This document shows, in pieces, positions 56,126 through 64,000 of a DNA stretch of 64,000 nt. The stretch's first letter is position 1. Every line of letters starts with the position of its first letter. Under the pieces are notes generated by a model. It saw nothing but the letters and a program-made list of their open reading frames with translations, did not search any database and was not told the origin of the DNA. Made by a program: the position numbers and the translations under genes. Origin of the DNA: Sphaerisporangium krabiense (GTDB taxonomy: Bacteria > Actinomycetota > Actinomycetes > Streptosporangiales > Streptosporangiaceae); contig NZ_JACHBR010000001.1 in the NCBI RefSeq assembly GCF_014200435.1, forward strand, positions 1,054,001 to 1,118,000, read 5' to 3'.

Positions 56126-56475
56126 CCCCAGGGCTTGACCGGGCGGGGTTCCCCATCGCACGCCCGCCGAGCCTGGCCTTCGGCCTCGCCCTCGTCCCCG
56201 GCGGCCGGCTGGGCGTCCGGATACCGTCCGGCCTCCTGGCACGCGGCCCCGGCCTGCGCGGGCGTCGCCGCGTTCGCGCTGGTCGTCTCGCCGCTCGGGA
56301 CGCGCGGCCGTGCGGCTCGACCATCCGTCGTCCCGCGAGAGGTCACCGGAGCCGGGACGCCCGCCCGCCGGGAAGCGGGCTGTCCGCGCCAGGCGGGAAC
56401 AGATCGAGATTCTCCAGCCTTCCTACCAATAATGTCGCTTATACCGTGGCGGCAGGAGGAAGGGAGAGCCGACTG
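56126..56475. other. 350-bp intergenic region before the LLM monooxygenase pair
   Basis: No supported gene; the plus-strand frame 56135-56476 is Arg/Pro/Ala-rich and lacks a start site. The last 60 bp (accaataatgtcgcttatacc) are AT-rich and contain a TATACC element, probably the promoter of the monooxygenase operon. Confidence 0.45.
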
Positions 56476-57576
56476 ATGAGCGACCGACGCAGCCTGCTGA
56501 TCGCCGTCGACCTGGACGGGGACGGCGCCCACCCGGCCGCCTGGCGCCATGCCGGCCGTCCACCCGCGCAGGCCCTGACCCCCGCCGCGTTACGCGCGAC
56601 CGTCCGCGCGGCGGAGGCGGCGGGGTTCACGCTGGCGACCTTCGCCGACGCCCCGGTGCCGCCGAGCCGCGGGCCGGACGCCGCCGGGCGACTGGAGGCG
56701 GGAATCCGGGCCGCGTTCGCCGCGCCGCTGACCGATCGCATCGGGCTGGCGCCCACCCTGCACGTGACCACGACCGAGCCGTTCCACCTCGCGACCCAGT
56801 TGGCCAGCCTCGATCACGCCGGCCGGGGCCGTGCCGGGTGGGTGGTCGGCGCGGCGCACGGCGCCGGCGACCTCGCGACGATCGGCGCGGACCCCCTGAC
56901 GGCCGATGCCGCGCGGCGCGAGGCCGAGGACGTGGTCGACGTCGCGCGCCTGCTGTGGGACTCCTGGCAGGACGACGCGGTCATCCGGGATGTCGCCACC
57001 GGCCGCTACCTCGACCCCGGCCGCGTCCACCACGTGAACTTCACCGGGTCCACGTTCACGGTGACGGGACCGCTCATCACGCCCCGGCCGCCGCAGGGGC
57101 AGGTCGTCGTGCTCGCCCCGGCCGAGCTGGAGATCGACGCCCGCGCCGACGTCGTCCTCGTCGGCGACCCCGACCCCGGCGCGCTCGCCCGGCGGGCGGA
57201 CCAGGCCAGGAACTCCGGCGCGGCGCTCGCCTTCGCCGAGGTCGAGGTCGTCCTCGACGCCGAGGAGACAGGGGCGCGGCGGCTCGCGGCCCTGGACGCG
57301 GCCACGCCGTGGCCGGACGCGGGCCGGCTGCGGTACGCGGGGCCGGCGAGCGGGCTCGTGGACCTGCTGCGGTCGCTGGCGCCGGACGTCGACGGGGTGC
57401 GCCTGCACCCGGCCGTGCTCGCCGCCGACCTGCCGGTGCTCGCCGGGCAGGTGCTGCCGGCGCTCGCCGCCGCCGGGCTGCATCGGGCGCCCGAGCCCGG
57501 CGCCACCCTGCGCGCCACGCTCGGCCTGCCCCGTCCCGCCAACCGCTTCGCCGCCCCCGCGACCACGACCGCCTGA
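56476..57576 (+). CDS. LLM-class flavin-dependent oxidoreductase (NtaA/SnaA-related)
   Basis: 366 residues of the luciferase-like fold. Family blocks are FTLATFADAPVPPS, DRIGLAPTLHVTTTEPFHLATQLASLDHA and RGRAGWVVG, then RREAEDVVDVARLLWDSWQDDA. A GGAGGAAGGGA stretch precedes ATG 56476. The last third lacks the usual VGxP segment and is Ala-rich, so the substrate is open. The next gene, 6 bp on, is a full-length relative, so both probably act in one pathway of sulfonate, sulfone, nitrilotriacetate-like or heterocycle oxidation. Confidence 0.83.
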   Translation: MSDRRSLLIAVDLDGDGAHPAAWRHAGRPPAQALTPAALRATVRAAEAAGFTLATFADAPVPPSRGPDAAGRLEAGIRAAFAAPLTDRIGLAPTLHVTTTEPFHLATQLASLDHAGRGRAGWVVGAAHGAGDLATIGADPLTADAARREAEDVVDVARLLWDSWQDDAVIRDVATGRYLDPGRVHHVNFTGSTFTVTGPLITPRPPQGQVVVLAPAELEIDARADVVLVGDPDPGALARRADQARNSGAALAFAEVEVVLDAEETGARRLAALDAATPWPDAGRLRYAGPASGLVDLLRSLAPDVDGVRLHPAVLAADLPVLAGQVLPALAAAGLHRAPEPGATLRATLGLPRPANRFAAPATTTA

Positions 57577-57582
57577 GGTGAC

Positions 57583-58986
57583 ATGCCGATGACCTCCCCC
57601 ACCGCCTCCACGACAGGCGCCGGCCCGAGCGGCGCCCCGTACGACCCGCACGCCCAGGTTCACCTCGGCGTCTTCTACACCGGGGTCGGCCCGCAGCTGA
57701 TCTGGACCGACCCGGCCACCGCGCCGCACGTCGCCATCGAGACCGTCGTCCAGGTGGCGCGGTTACTGGAACGGGGCCTCTTCGACGCCTTCTTCCTCGG
57801 CGAGGGCCTGCGGGTGCGGGAGAACCGCGGCCGCGTCTACGACCTCGACGTCGCCGGACGCCCCGACGCCATCACGCAACTGTCCGCGCTGGCCGCCGTC
57901 ACCGAGCGCATCGGCCTGGTCGCCACCCAGAACACCACCTACAACTACCCCGCCGACCTCGCGCGGCGCCTGGCCGGCCTGGACCTGCTCTCCGGCGGGC
58001 GGGCCGGCTGGAACATCGTCACGACCGACAACGCGTGGACCGGCGCCAACTTCCGGCACGGCGGCTGGCTTGCGCACGAGCGGCGCTACGAGCGGGCCAC
58101 GCAGTTCGTCGAGGCCGCCAAGGAGCTGTGGGCGTCCTGGGAGCCGGACGCGATCGCCGAGTCCGGCGATGCCGCGAGCTGGGCGCGGACCGGGGCGATC
58201 CGCGAGGTCGAACGGCACACCGACCTGGTCCGGCTGCGCGCACGCGCCACCGTGCCGGCCAGCGCGCAGGGCCGTCCGGTGCTGTTCCAGGCCGGGGACT
58301 CGAGCGGCGGGCGCGAGCTCGCGGCGCGGCACGCCGACGTCGTGTTCTCCGCCAACACCGAGTACCACAAGGCCGTCGCCTACGCCGCCGACCTGCGAAC
58401 CCGGTTGGCGCGCCACGGCCGCTCGCCCGACTCGCTGCGGATCCTGCCCGGCGCCTCGGTGATCCTCGGCGACACTCCCGACGAGGCCCGCGAGCGCGCG
58501 GAGTGGGTGCACAACGAGCAGGTCTCGCCGCCGCGGGCGATCGCGTTCCTCGAACAGTACTGGGACACCGACCTGTCGGCCTACGACCCGCACGGCCCCC
58601 TGCCCGACATCGAACCCGGCACCGGGGAGCTCGACCCGTCGCGCGGCACGCTCCCGATCGACCTGCGCACCGGCAAGCTCGCCACCATCGCGAGATGGCG
58701 CGAACTGGCCGCGGCCGAGAACCTGTCGATCGTGCAGCTCGTGCGCCGCGTCTCACCGAGACAGCGCTCCTTCGTCGGCACGCCGTCACAGATCGCCGAC
58801 GAATGGGTCCACTACGTCCGCACCCGCGCCGTCGACGGCTTCAACATCAGCCCGCACCTGCTCCCCTCCTCCCTGGAGGACATCGTCGACAAACTGGTCC
58901 CCGCACTCCAGGAACGCGGCGCCTACCGCACCACCTACGAAGGAACAACCCTTCGCGACCACCTCGCCCTCCCCCCGCCGACATGA
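57583..58986 (+). CDS. NtaA/SnaA/DszA-family FMN-dependent monooxygenase
   Basis: 467 residues, the standard length for this branch. Motifs: VHLGVFYTGVGPQLIW, GLFDAFFLGEGLRV, RIGLVATQNTTYNYPADLARRLAGLD (in parts), SGGRAGWNIVTTDN and FVGTPSQIADEWVHYV. These enzymes need a separate FMN reductase and oxidise substrates such as nitrilotriacetate, EDTA, dibenzothiophene sulfone or long alkanes. No reductase is adjacent. GAGGTG overlapping the previous stop serves as ribosome site for ATG 57583 or 57589. Confidence 0.9.
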   Translation: MPMTSPTASTTGAGPSGAPYDPHAQVHLGVFYTGVGPQLIWTDPATAPHVAIETVVQVARLLERGLFDAFFLGEGLRVRENRGRVYDLDVAGRPDAITQLSALAAVTERIGLVATQNTTYNYPADLARRLAGLDLLSGGRAGWNIVTTDNAWTGANFRHGGWLAHERRYERATQFVEAAKELWASWEPDAIAESGDAASWARTGAIREVERHTDLVRLRARATVPASAQGRPVLFQAGDSSGGRELAARHADVVFSANTEYHKAVAYAADLRTRLARHGRSPDSLRILPGASVILGDTPDEARERAEWVHNEQVSPPRAIAFLEQYWDTDLSAYDPHGPLPDIEPGTGELDPSRGTLPIDLRTGKLATIARWRELAAAENLSIVQLVRRVSPRQRSFVGTPSQIADEWVHYVRTRAVDGFNISPHLLPSSLEDIVDKLVPALQERGAYRTTYEGTTLRDHLALPPPT

Positions 58987-59007
58987 CGACGAGGCGTCGA
59001 GCCGCCC

Positions 59008-60006
59008 TCAGCGTTCGATCCGCGCGCCGTCCACCTGTCCCGGATCGCCTGCGGCGTCGGCGTAGCGGCGGGCCAGGTGGGCGAAGGCGGCTCTGAGCTC
59101 GGGCGGGCCGACGACCTCGATGCCGGCGTCGAACCTGCCGAGGGCGGCGGCCAGTCCGGCCCATGACCACGAGCCCTGGACGAGGCGGCAACGGTCCGGG
59201 CCGAGTTCCTCGACGGCTCCGTCGCGGGTGTAGCGGGACACGGTGGCGGCGGGCAGATCGAGGATCACCTCACCGACGCACGGCCAGCCGCCGGACCCGC
59301 CTCGGAACAGCCCCGTCACGAAGGCGGCCACCTCACCGCCGGGCACCTCGCGCGGGGTGAAGCGGGGCCCGGCGGGGGTGCGCGGCCTGATCCGGTCCGC
59401 GCGGAACGTGCGCCAGTCCTCGCGGTCGAGGTCCCAGGCCACCAGGTACCAACGCCCGCCCCACGTGACGAGGTGGTGAGGCTCTACACGGCGCGGCGTC
59501 TGATCGTCGTCCGCCGCTGCTGCTCCATAGTCGAAACGCAGGACCTCGCGGGCGTGGACGGCGGCGCTGATCGCCGTCAGCACGCCGCTGTCGACCCGCG
59601 GATCCGGCCGGCTCACGGGTGGTTCGACGGCGGCGATCCGGAGGGTGTCGATCCGCCGGCGCAGGTGGGACGGCATGACCTGCCGTACGGTGTTCAACGC
59701 GCGCGCCGCGGCCTCCTCGATGCCCGCCCCCGCGGTGGTGGCGAGCTGGAGCGCGATGGCCAGCGCGACCGCCTGCTCGTCGTCGAACAACAACGGCGGC
59801 AGCTCCGTGCCGGCGTCGAGCCGGTAGCCGCCGTCGGGCCCCTTGACCGCCATGACGGGATAGCCGAGCTCGCGCAGGCGGTCCACGTCACGCCGCACGG
59901 TACGCGGGCTGATGCCCAGCCGCTCGGCCAGCAGCGCCCCCGGCCAGTCCCGGCGCACCTGGAGCAACGACAGCAACGCCAGCAGCCGCGCCGAAGTCTT
60001 CGGCAT
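59008..60006 (-). CDS. WYL-domain transcriptional regulator (YafY/DeoR-type HTH)
   Basis: 332 residues from ATG 60006. The N-terminal HTH is LLALLSLLQVRRDWPGALLA with SPRTVRRDVDRLRELGY. The WYL domain shows PHHLVTWGGRWYLVAWD, with a C-terminal WCX region. WYL domains often sense nucleic acids or nucleotides. An earlier start would overlap the divergent VOC gene. No strong ribosome site precedes the ATG, so leaderless translation is likely. WYL and VOC pairs diverging like this are common. Confidence 0.9.
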   Translation of the reverse strand: MPKTSARLLALLSLLQVRRDWPGALLAERLGISPRTVRRDVDRLRELGYPVMAVKGPDGGYRLDAGTELPPLLFDDEQAVALAIALQLATTAGAGIEEAAARALNTVRQVMPSHLRRRIDTLRIAAVEPPVSRPDPRVDSGVLTAISAAVHAREVLRFDYGAAAADDDQTPRRVEPHHLVTWGGRWYLVAWDLDREDWRTFRADRIRPRTPAGPRFTPREVPGGEVAAFVTGLFRGGSGGWPCVGEVILDLPAATVSRYTRDGAVEELGPDRCRLVQGSWSWAGLAAALGRFDAGIEVVGPPELRAAFAHLARRYADAAGDPGQVDGARIER

Positions 60007-60157
60007 GGCCCCATATTGCCCCAGGTAGCGGCCACATCCTGTCCTCTTCCCCTGCCACTGTGGTGACCGGGCGAGAGCTGGACGAGTCGTTCGTGATCGC
60101 TGACGGCGACGCGTAAGCCCGCCCAGATGGCAGACACCTGAAGACAAGGACCGCATT

Positions 60158-60583
60158 ATGTCCGTCAACGTTGTGACCCACCTGAACTTCCGGGGCGACG
60201 CCCGCGCGGCGCTCACGTTCTACCAGTCCGTGTTCGGCGGCGACATGGCCGTGATCACGTACAAGGACGCCGGGAACGTCCAGGAACCGTCCGAGGCCGA
60301 CCAGGTGATGTGGGGCCAGGTCGCCGCCGGCAACGGCTTCCGCGTGATGGCCTACGACGTCCCCTCCCGCCTCCCCTGGAACCAGGGCGAGAACGCGTTC
60401 TTCATCTCACTGCGCGGCGAAGCGCCCGAGGAGATCACCACGTACTGGGAGAAGCTCGCCGACGGCGCGACCATCCTGCAGCCGCTGGGCCCCGCGCAGT
60501 GGTCCCCCCTCTACGGGATGCTGAAGGACCGCTTCGGCGCCACCTGGGTCGTGGACGTCGTCAACGAGTACAACCCCTCCTGA
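60158..60583 (+). CDS. VOC-family (PhnB-like) protein
   Basis: 141 residues. The fold shows THLNFRGDARAALTFYQSVFGGDM, then GFRVMAYDVPS and the second half FFISLRGEAPEEITTYWEKLADG with DRFGATWVVDV. PhnB-like members have unknown substrates. The start ATG 60158 is about 150 bp from the divergent WYL gene, its probable regulator. Confidence 0.9.
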   Translation: MSVNVVTHLNFRGDARAALTFYQSVFGGDMAVITYKDAGNVQEPSEADQVMWGQVAAGNGFRVMAYDVPSRLPWNQGENAFFISLRGEAPEEITTYWEKLADGATILQPLGPAQWSPLYGMLKDRFGATWVVDVVNEYNPS

Positions 60584-60642
60584 CCCTCGGGGCGGCGGGG
60601 GCCGCCCCACCCACCCCCCCGCTCGAAGGCAAGGAGACAGCG

Positions 60643-60825
60643 GTGAAGACGCGCCCACCCGGCCGGACCGGGATCCAGGTCAGCCCCCACTGTCTGGACA
60701 CCATGATGTTCGGCCAGGTCGGCGACCCCGACCACGGCGCCCGCGTCCGGATCACCCACCGCAATCACCGAAACCACACCACACCGACGATCACCCACCA
60801 CACGCCCTCCTGCCTGGGCCGATGA
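60643..60825 (+). pseudogene. Aldo/keto reductase remnant (N-terminal fragment)
   Basis: GTG with AGGAG 6 bases upstream opens MKTRPPGRTGIQVSPHCLDT and MMFGQVGDPDHG, which matches the start of NADP-dependent aldo/keto reductases. After about 45 residues it becomes a His/Thr-rich unrelated tail and stops at 60 residues. The catalytic Asp/Tyr/Lys/His tetrad is absent. The intact ribosome site suggests recent truncation. Confidence 0.7.
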
Positions 60826-60934
60826 ACACCCTCAGCACCCGGCCGACCGGCCGCCCCACGCGCCGCGGGGACAAGGCGATGACCGCCCTCCCCACCCGAT
60901 CGAACGGCCACTGCACAAGCCACGGGATACGACG

Positions 60935-62035
60935 ATGACCGTTCTCAGCACCCGGGCGCTCAACCGCGCGACGCTCGCCCGGCAGTTGCTCCTCGACCGC
61001 GCCGACCTGCCGGCCCGCCACGCCGTCGCGCACCTGTGCGGTCTGCAGGCCCAGGAACCGCAGGAACCGTTCGTCGGCCTCTGGTCCCGACTGCGCGCGT
61101 TCCCCCCGGCGTCACTCTCGGACCTGCTCAGCGAGCGCCACGTGGTCCGTACCCACCTCATGCGCCGCACCGTGCACCTCGTCACCGCCGACGACGCCCT
61201 CGCCTGGCGATCCCGCCACGGCCCCATGCTGCGCCAACGGGTCCTCGGGACCTACCGCCGCGAACTCGACGGAGTAGACCTCGACGAGCTCGCCGCCGCG
61301 GGCCTCGCGGTCATGTCCGACGGCCATCCTCGCTCCATGGGCGACCTCGCCCGAGCACTCGCCCCCCGCTGGCCAACGCCAGGACCACGGGCCTTGGGCG
61401 AGATGCTGGTCGCCGCCCTCCTCCCGATGGCCCAACTCCCCCCACGCGGCCTCTGGCGAACAAAGGCAGGCGTACGCAACGCCCTGCTCTCCTCGTGGTT
61501 GGGCCGCGAGGTCGACCCACCCGCCACAGACGGCTCCGACCCGGTCGGCCAAACCCTGGTACGCCGCTACCTGGCCGCCTTCGGCCCCGCCGCCACCGCC
61601 GACCTACGCGCCTGGTCCGGCCTCACCGGCCTGCCGGCCGCGGTAGCCGCCATCCGCGACGAACTGATCACCTTCCGCGACGACCGCGGCCGAGAACTCC
61701 TGGACCTCCCCAACGCCCCCCGCCCGGACCCCGACACCCCCGCCCCCGTCCGCTTCCTCCCCGCCTTCGACAACGCCCTCCTCGGCTACCACGACCGCAC
61801 CCGAATCGTCGACGACCTCCACCGCGGCCTCTCGGTCACCGGCGCCCGCGTCGTCCTACTAGACGGCCGAGTAGCCGCCACCTGGACCACCGCGCCTGCC
61901 ACCGTGACCATCACCCCACTCCGCCCCCTTTCCCGATCCGACCGCACCGCCATCACCGAGGAAGGCCGGTCCCTGTCGTCATTCCTGTCCGACGGCCAGA
62001 GCGACCGCGTACAGATCGACGAGCCTTCCCCCTGA
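60935..62035 (+). CDS. AlkZ-like winged-helix DNA glycosylase family (HTH_42) protein
   Basis: 366 residues. The HTH_42/DUF1006 family is recognised from LNRATLARQLLLDR, HAVAHLCGLQAQEPQEPFVGLWSR (in parts), THLMRRTVHLV and the late WxG-rich region. Q38-A-Q40 matches the catalytic QxQ motif of AlkZ glycosylases, which excise bulky alkylated bases such as azinomycin adducts. Substrate here is unknown. The gene precedes a TetR/monooxygenase pair but has its own start. Confidence 0.8.
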   Translation: MTVLSTRALNRATLARQLLLDRADLPARHAVAHLCGLQAQEPQEPFVGLWSRLRAFPPASLSDLLSERHVVRTHLMRRTVHLVTADDALAWRSRHGPMLRQRVLGTYRRELDGVDLDELAAAGLAVMSDGHPRSMGDLARALAPRWPTPGPRALGEMLVAALLPMAQLPPRGLWRTKAGVRNALLSSWLGREVDPPATDGSDPVGQTLVRRYLAAFGPAATADLRAWSGLTGLPAAVAAIRDELITFRDDRGRELLDLPNAPRPDPDTPAPVRFLPAFDNALLGYHDRTRIVDDLHRGLSVTGARVVLLDGRVAATWTTAPATVTITPLRPLSRSDRTAITEEGRSLSSFLSDGQSDRVQIDEPSP

Positions 62036-62045
62036 GCGTCAGATC

Positions 62046-62092
62046 TGCGAGCCACGCAGATTTGCGTCTCTCGCATATTTGCGTGGCTCGCA
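62046..62092. promoter_or_regulatory. Inverted-repeat operator and leaderless promoter of the second tetR gene
   Basis: Perfect 13-bp arms TGCGAGCCACGCA (62046-62058) and TGCGTGGCTCGCA (62080-62092) surround a 21-bp centre with two TTTGCGT copies. TTGCGT (62079-62084) and TAGGCT (62101-62106) fit as -35 and -10, with ATG 62114 at the transcript start. Confidence 0.65.
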
Positions 62093-62113
62093 ACTTCATG
62101 TAGGCTGTCTCCC

Positions 62114-62716
62114 ATGGGGCTGCGAGAGCGCAAGAAGGAAGAAACCCGGATCGCGCTGAGCTGGGCGGCGATCAAGCTGACCGCCGAGCGTGGCTTCGAC
62201 AACGTCAAGGTGGAGGACATCGCCGCCGAGGCGGGCGTCTCCCACCGCACGTTCAACAACTACTTCTCCAGCAAGGGCGAGGCCATCGCGGCCAGGCACT
62301 TCGACCGAGCGGCTCAGATCGCCGACGAGCTGCGGTCCAGGCCGGACGACGAACCCCTGTGGGAGGCCATCACCAACGCCGTCTTCGCCCGGTTGGCGCT
62401 TGGCGTGCGAACGCCCGAGCGCCCGGCCGACGAGCGCTGGATCGCCGGGATCAAGGTGATCACCGAGCATCCGGAGTATCGGGGCGAGTTCCTCAAGGCC
62501 CACATGGCCGCGGTGGATGCGCTGGCCGTGGCGGTCGCCGAGCGCACCGGCACCGATGCCGATCGTGATCTGTATCCGCGCCTGGTCGCCGGCACGGTCG
62601 GCACCGCCCTGCTCGCGGCCATCCATCTGTGGCTGCACGGCGATGCCCGGGCACCGTTCGAGGAGCTGCTGCGCGACGCGCTCGGCCAGGTCGCCGCCGG
62701 CCTTCCCACGCCCTGA
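62114..62716 (+). CDS. TetR-family transcriptional regulator
   Basis: 200 residues. HTH: RKKEETRIALSWAAIKLTAE, then FDNVKVEDIAAEAGVSHRTF and NNYFSSKGEAI. The ligand domain is variable. The ATG has no ribosome site, and a -10-like TAGGCT ends 7 bases before it, so it is probably leaderless. It overlaps a long inverted repeat that is the likely autoregulatory site. A flavoprotein hydroxylase gene follows 76 bp downstream and may be regulated by it. Confidence 0.9.
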   Translation: MGLRERKKEETRIALSWAAIKLTAERGFDNVKVEDIAAEAGVSHRTFNNYFSSKGEAIAARHFDRAAQIADELRSRPDDEPLWEAITNAVFARLALGVRTPERPADERWIAGIKVITEHPEYRGEFLKAHMAAVDALAVAVAERTGTDADRDLYPRLVAGTVGTALLAAIHLWLHGDARAPFEELLRDALGQVAAGLPTP

Positions 62717-62792
62717 CCCTCCCAGCCTCCCCTCTTCCCTCCAGGATCAGCCGGCCTGCCGCCGGTCGATTCGTCATGCCCGAAGGAGCGTC

Positions 62793-64000
62793 ATGATCGC
62801 CGATGTCGTCATAGCCGGAGCCGGGCCCAACGGCCTGATGCTGGCCTGCGAACTCAGCCTGGCCGGAGTCCGCCCCCTGGTCCTGGAGCGTCTGCCGGAG
62901 CGGACCGAGGAGAGCCGCGCCAACGGGCTGGCCGGCCAGGTGGTACGGATGCTCGACCGGCGAGGCCTGTACGAGCGGCTCACCGGAAACCAGGACCCAC
63001 CCCGGCCCGCTCCCGGATTCGTCTTCGGCGCGTTGCCCATCGACCTGAGTGCGCTGGACGACAACCCGCTCTATGTCCTCCTGGCCCCGCAGCGCAGGAT
63101 CGAGCAGATGCTGGAGGAACGGGCCGTCGAGCTGCAGGTCGAGATCCGGCGCGGCCACGAGCTCACCGGATTCACCCATGACGCGGACCGCGTGACTCTC
63201 CAGGTCAGCGGGCCGGCTGGGCCGTACACGATCGAAACGCGTTACCTCGTCGGCGCCGACGGCGGGCACAGCATCGTACGCAAGCTGGCGGGGATCGCCT
63301 TCCCCGGCGTGACGACCGACAAGACGATCTCGCGCGTCGCGCACGCCGTCGTGCCGGCCGAGCTCGTCGATCCGGCGACCGGCGCCCTCGACATTCCCGG
63401 GTACGGACCCATCCCGCCGTTCCTGCACCACCGCACCGAGCGCGGGTTGTTCGTGTACGCCCCCCTCCCGGACGGCCCCGCACCGCTGATCTCCACCATG
63501 GAGTGGAACGCGCAGGACGCCGAGGGGCCGCTCACGCTCGAGGAACTGCGGGCCAGCGCCCGCCGCGTGCTCGGCGTCGACCTCGCCTTCGGCCCGCCCG
63601 ACGGCCACGGGCCGCACCTGCTGCGCAAGCTCAACGGCGGCAACACCCGCCTGGCCGGGCGTTTCCGGGACGGCCGGGTGCTGCTGGTCGGCGACGCCGC
63701 CCACGTGCACTCGGCGATCGGCGGGCCGGGGCTCAACCTCGGGCTCCAGGACGCGGTCAACCTCGGCTGGAAGCTCGCGGCCGAGGTGCGCGGTACGGCC
63801 CCCGCCGGTCTCCTGGACACCTACGAGTCCGAGCGACGCCCGGTCGCCGAGCGGGTGGTGCTGTCCTCACGCGCCCAGTCCGCACTGATCGCCCCAGGCA
63901 GCGAGGTCACCGGCCTGCGCGCCCTGTTCACCGAACTGCTCGACGACCCACACAACGTCCGCCACATCGCCGACCTCATGTCAGGCGCCGACATCCGCTA
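62793..64000 (+). CDS. FAD-dependent aromatic monooxygenase (PheA/TfdB family), 3' end outside the window
   Basis: At least 402 residues, running off the right edge. FAD-binding GAGPNGLMLACEL, the DG motif YLVGADGGHSIVRKLAGI, and the GD motif LLVGDAAHVHSAIGGPG followed by LNLGLQDAVNLGWKLA are all clear. This family hydroxylates phenols or polyketide aromatic rings with NADPH and O2; related actinobacterial members inactivate rifamycin or tetracyclines. ATG 62793 has GAAGGAG 4 bases upstream. The TetR gene upstream suggests inducer control. Confidence 0.92.
   Translation, partial: MIADVVIAGAGPNGLMLACELSLAGVRPLVLERLPERTEESRANGLAGQVVRMLDRRGLYERLTGNQDPPRPAPGFVFGALPIDLSALDDNPLYVLLAPQRRIEQMLEERAVELQVEIRRGHELTGFTHDADRVTLQVSGPAGPYTIETRYLVGADGGHSIVRKLAGIAFPGVTTDKTISRVAHAVVPAELVDPATGALDIPGYGPIPPFLHHRTERGLFVYAPLPDGPAPLISTMEWNAQDAEGPLTLEELRASARRVLGVDLAFGPPDGHGPHLLRKLNGGNTRLAGRFRDGRVLLVGDAAHVHSAIGGPGLNLGLQDAVNLGWKLAAEVRGTAPAGLLDTYESERRPVAERVVLSSRAQSALIAPGSEVTGLRALFTELLDDPHNVRHIADLMSGADIR

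Noticed and set aside
56135-56476. Plus-strand frame between tetR and the LLM gene
   Set aside because: It is Pro/Arg/Ser-rich, without a start site, and its end overlaps the promoter and ribosome site of the LLM gene.

Overview
The window is very GC-rich DNA (only short intergenic stretches are less so) with frequent GTG starts, a few TTG starts, Tat and lipoprotein signals, SpoIIE-type phosphatase, LAL/LuxR, ROK and WYL regulators, secreted chitinase and fungalysin-type protease. This suits a filamentous actinobacterium, perhaps of the Streptosporangiales or a relative; that placement is inferred from gene content only. No rRNA, tRNA or CRISPR array was seen. Gene order looks like chromosomal accessory DNA with dispersed housekeeping genes (rnhB, recQ, aspartyl-tRNA synthetase).

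Layout. 1-6.1 kb: start of a secreted TAP-type hydrolase, a multicopper oxidase with a small membrane partner, a flavin oxidoreductase, a PhyH-type dioxygenase, a MaoC hydratase and an AraC/VOC pair. 6.3-9.5 kb: convergent Tat-exported phosphatases PhoX and PhoD sharing a strong terminator, each with PHO-box-like repeats upstream. 9.6-15.2 kb: serine hydrolase, RidA, GAF-SpoIIE phosphatase, small conserved proteins and a THUMP-type RNA methyltransferase preceded by a Phe-rich mini-ORF. 15.5-25.4 kb: secreted epoxide-hydrolase-like enzyme, RNase HII, TauE exporter, RecQ (DnaA-like boxes upstream), CocE/X-Pro peptidase, and an archaeal-type AspRS under a T-box riboswitch with an apparent Asp (GAC) specifier. 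25.4-30.4 kb: hemerythrin, zinc alcohol dehydrogenase, a beta-hydroxyacid-dehydrogenase-like gene with a HIT protein, and a GH18 chitinase with a perfect palindromic operator.

30.5-39.5 kb: a LAL regulator whose 3' part is low-complexity, then about 1.4 kb without a recognisable gene. This holds six tandem units of about 140 bp, the most unusual structure in the window. A methyltransferase and a very large secreted NAGPA/metallophosphoesterase fusion, probably with a CTG start, follow. 39.5-48.3 kb: a sugar-uptake locus with ROK regulator (an IS21 fragment lies in frame upstream), binding protein, a single-chain fusion of both ABC permeases, aldose 1-epimerase and two SDR dehydrogenases. No ATPase is encoded here, so a shared ATPase is inferred.

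48.3-64 kb: TMEM175-type channel, secreted M36 protease, PTP-like phosphatase and small membrane proteins. A TetR/MHS-transporter unit with matching CGATCGATCG operators is followed by two LLM flavin monooxygenases. Then come a WYL/VOC divergent pair, an aldo-keto reductase remnant, an AlkZ-like glycosylase and a leaderless TetR gene with a 13-bp inverted repeat. The last gene is a flavoprotein hydroxylase that runs off the window.
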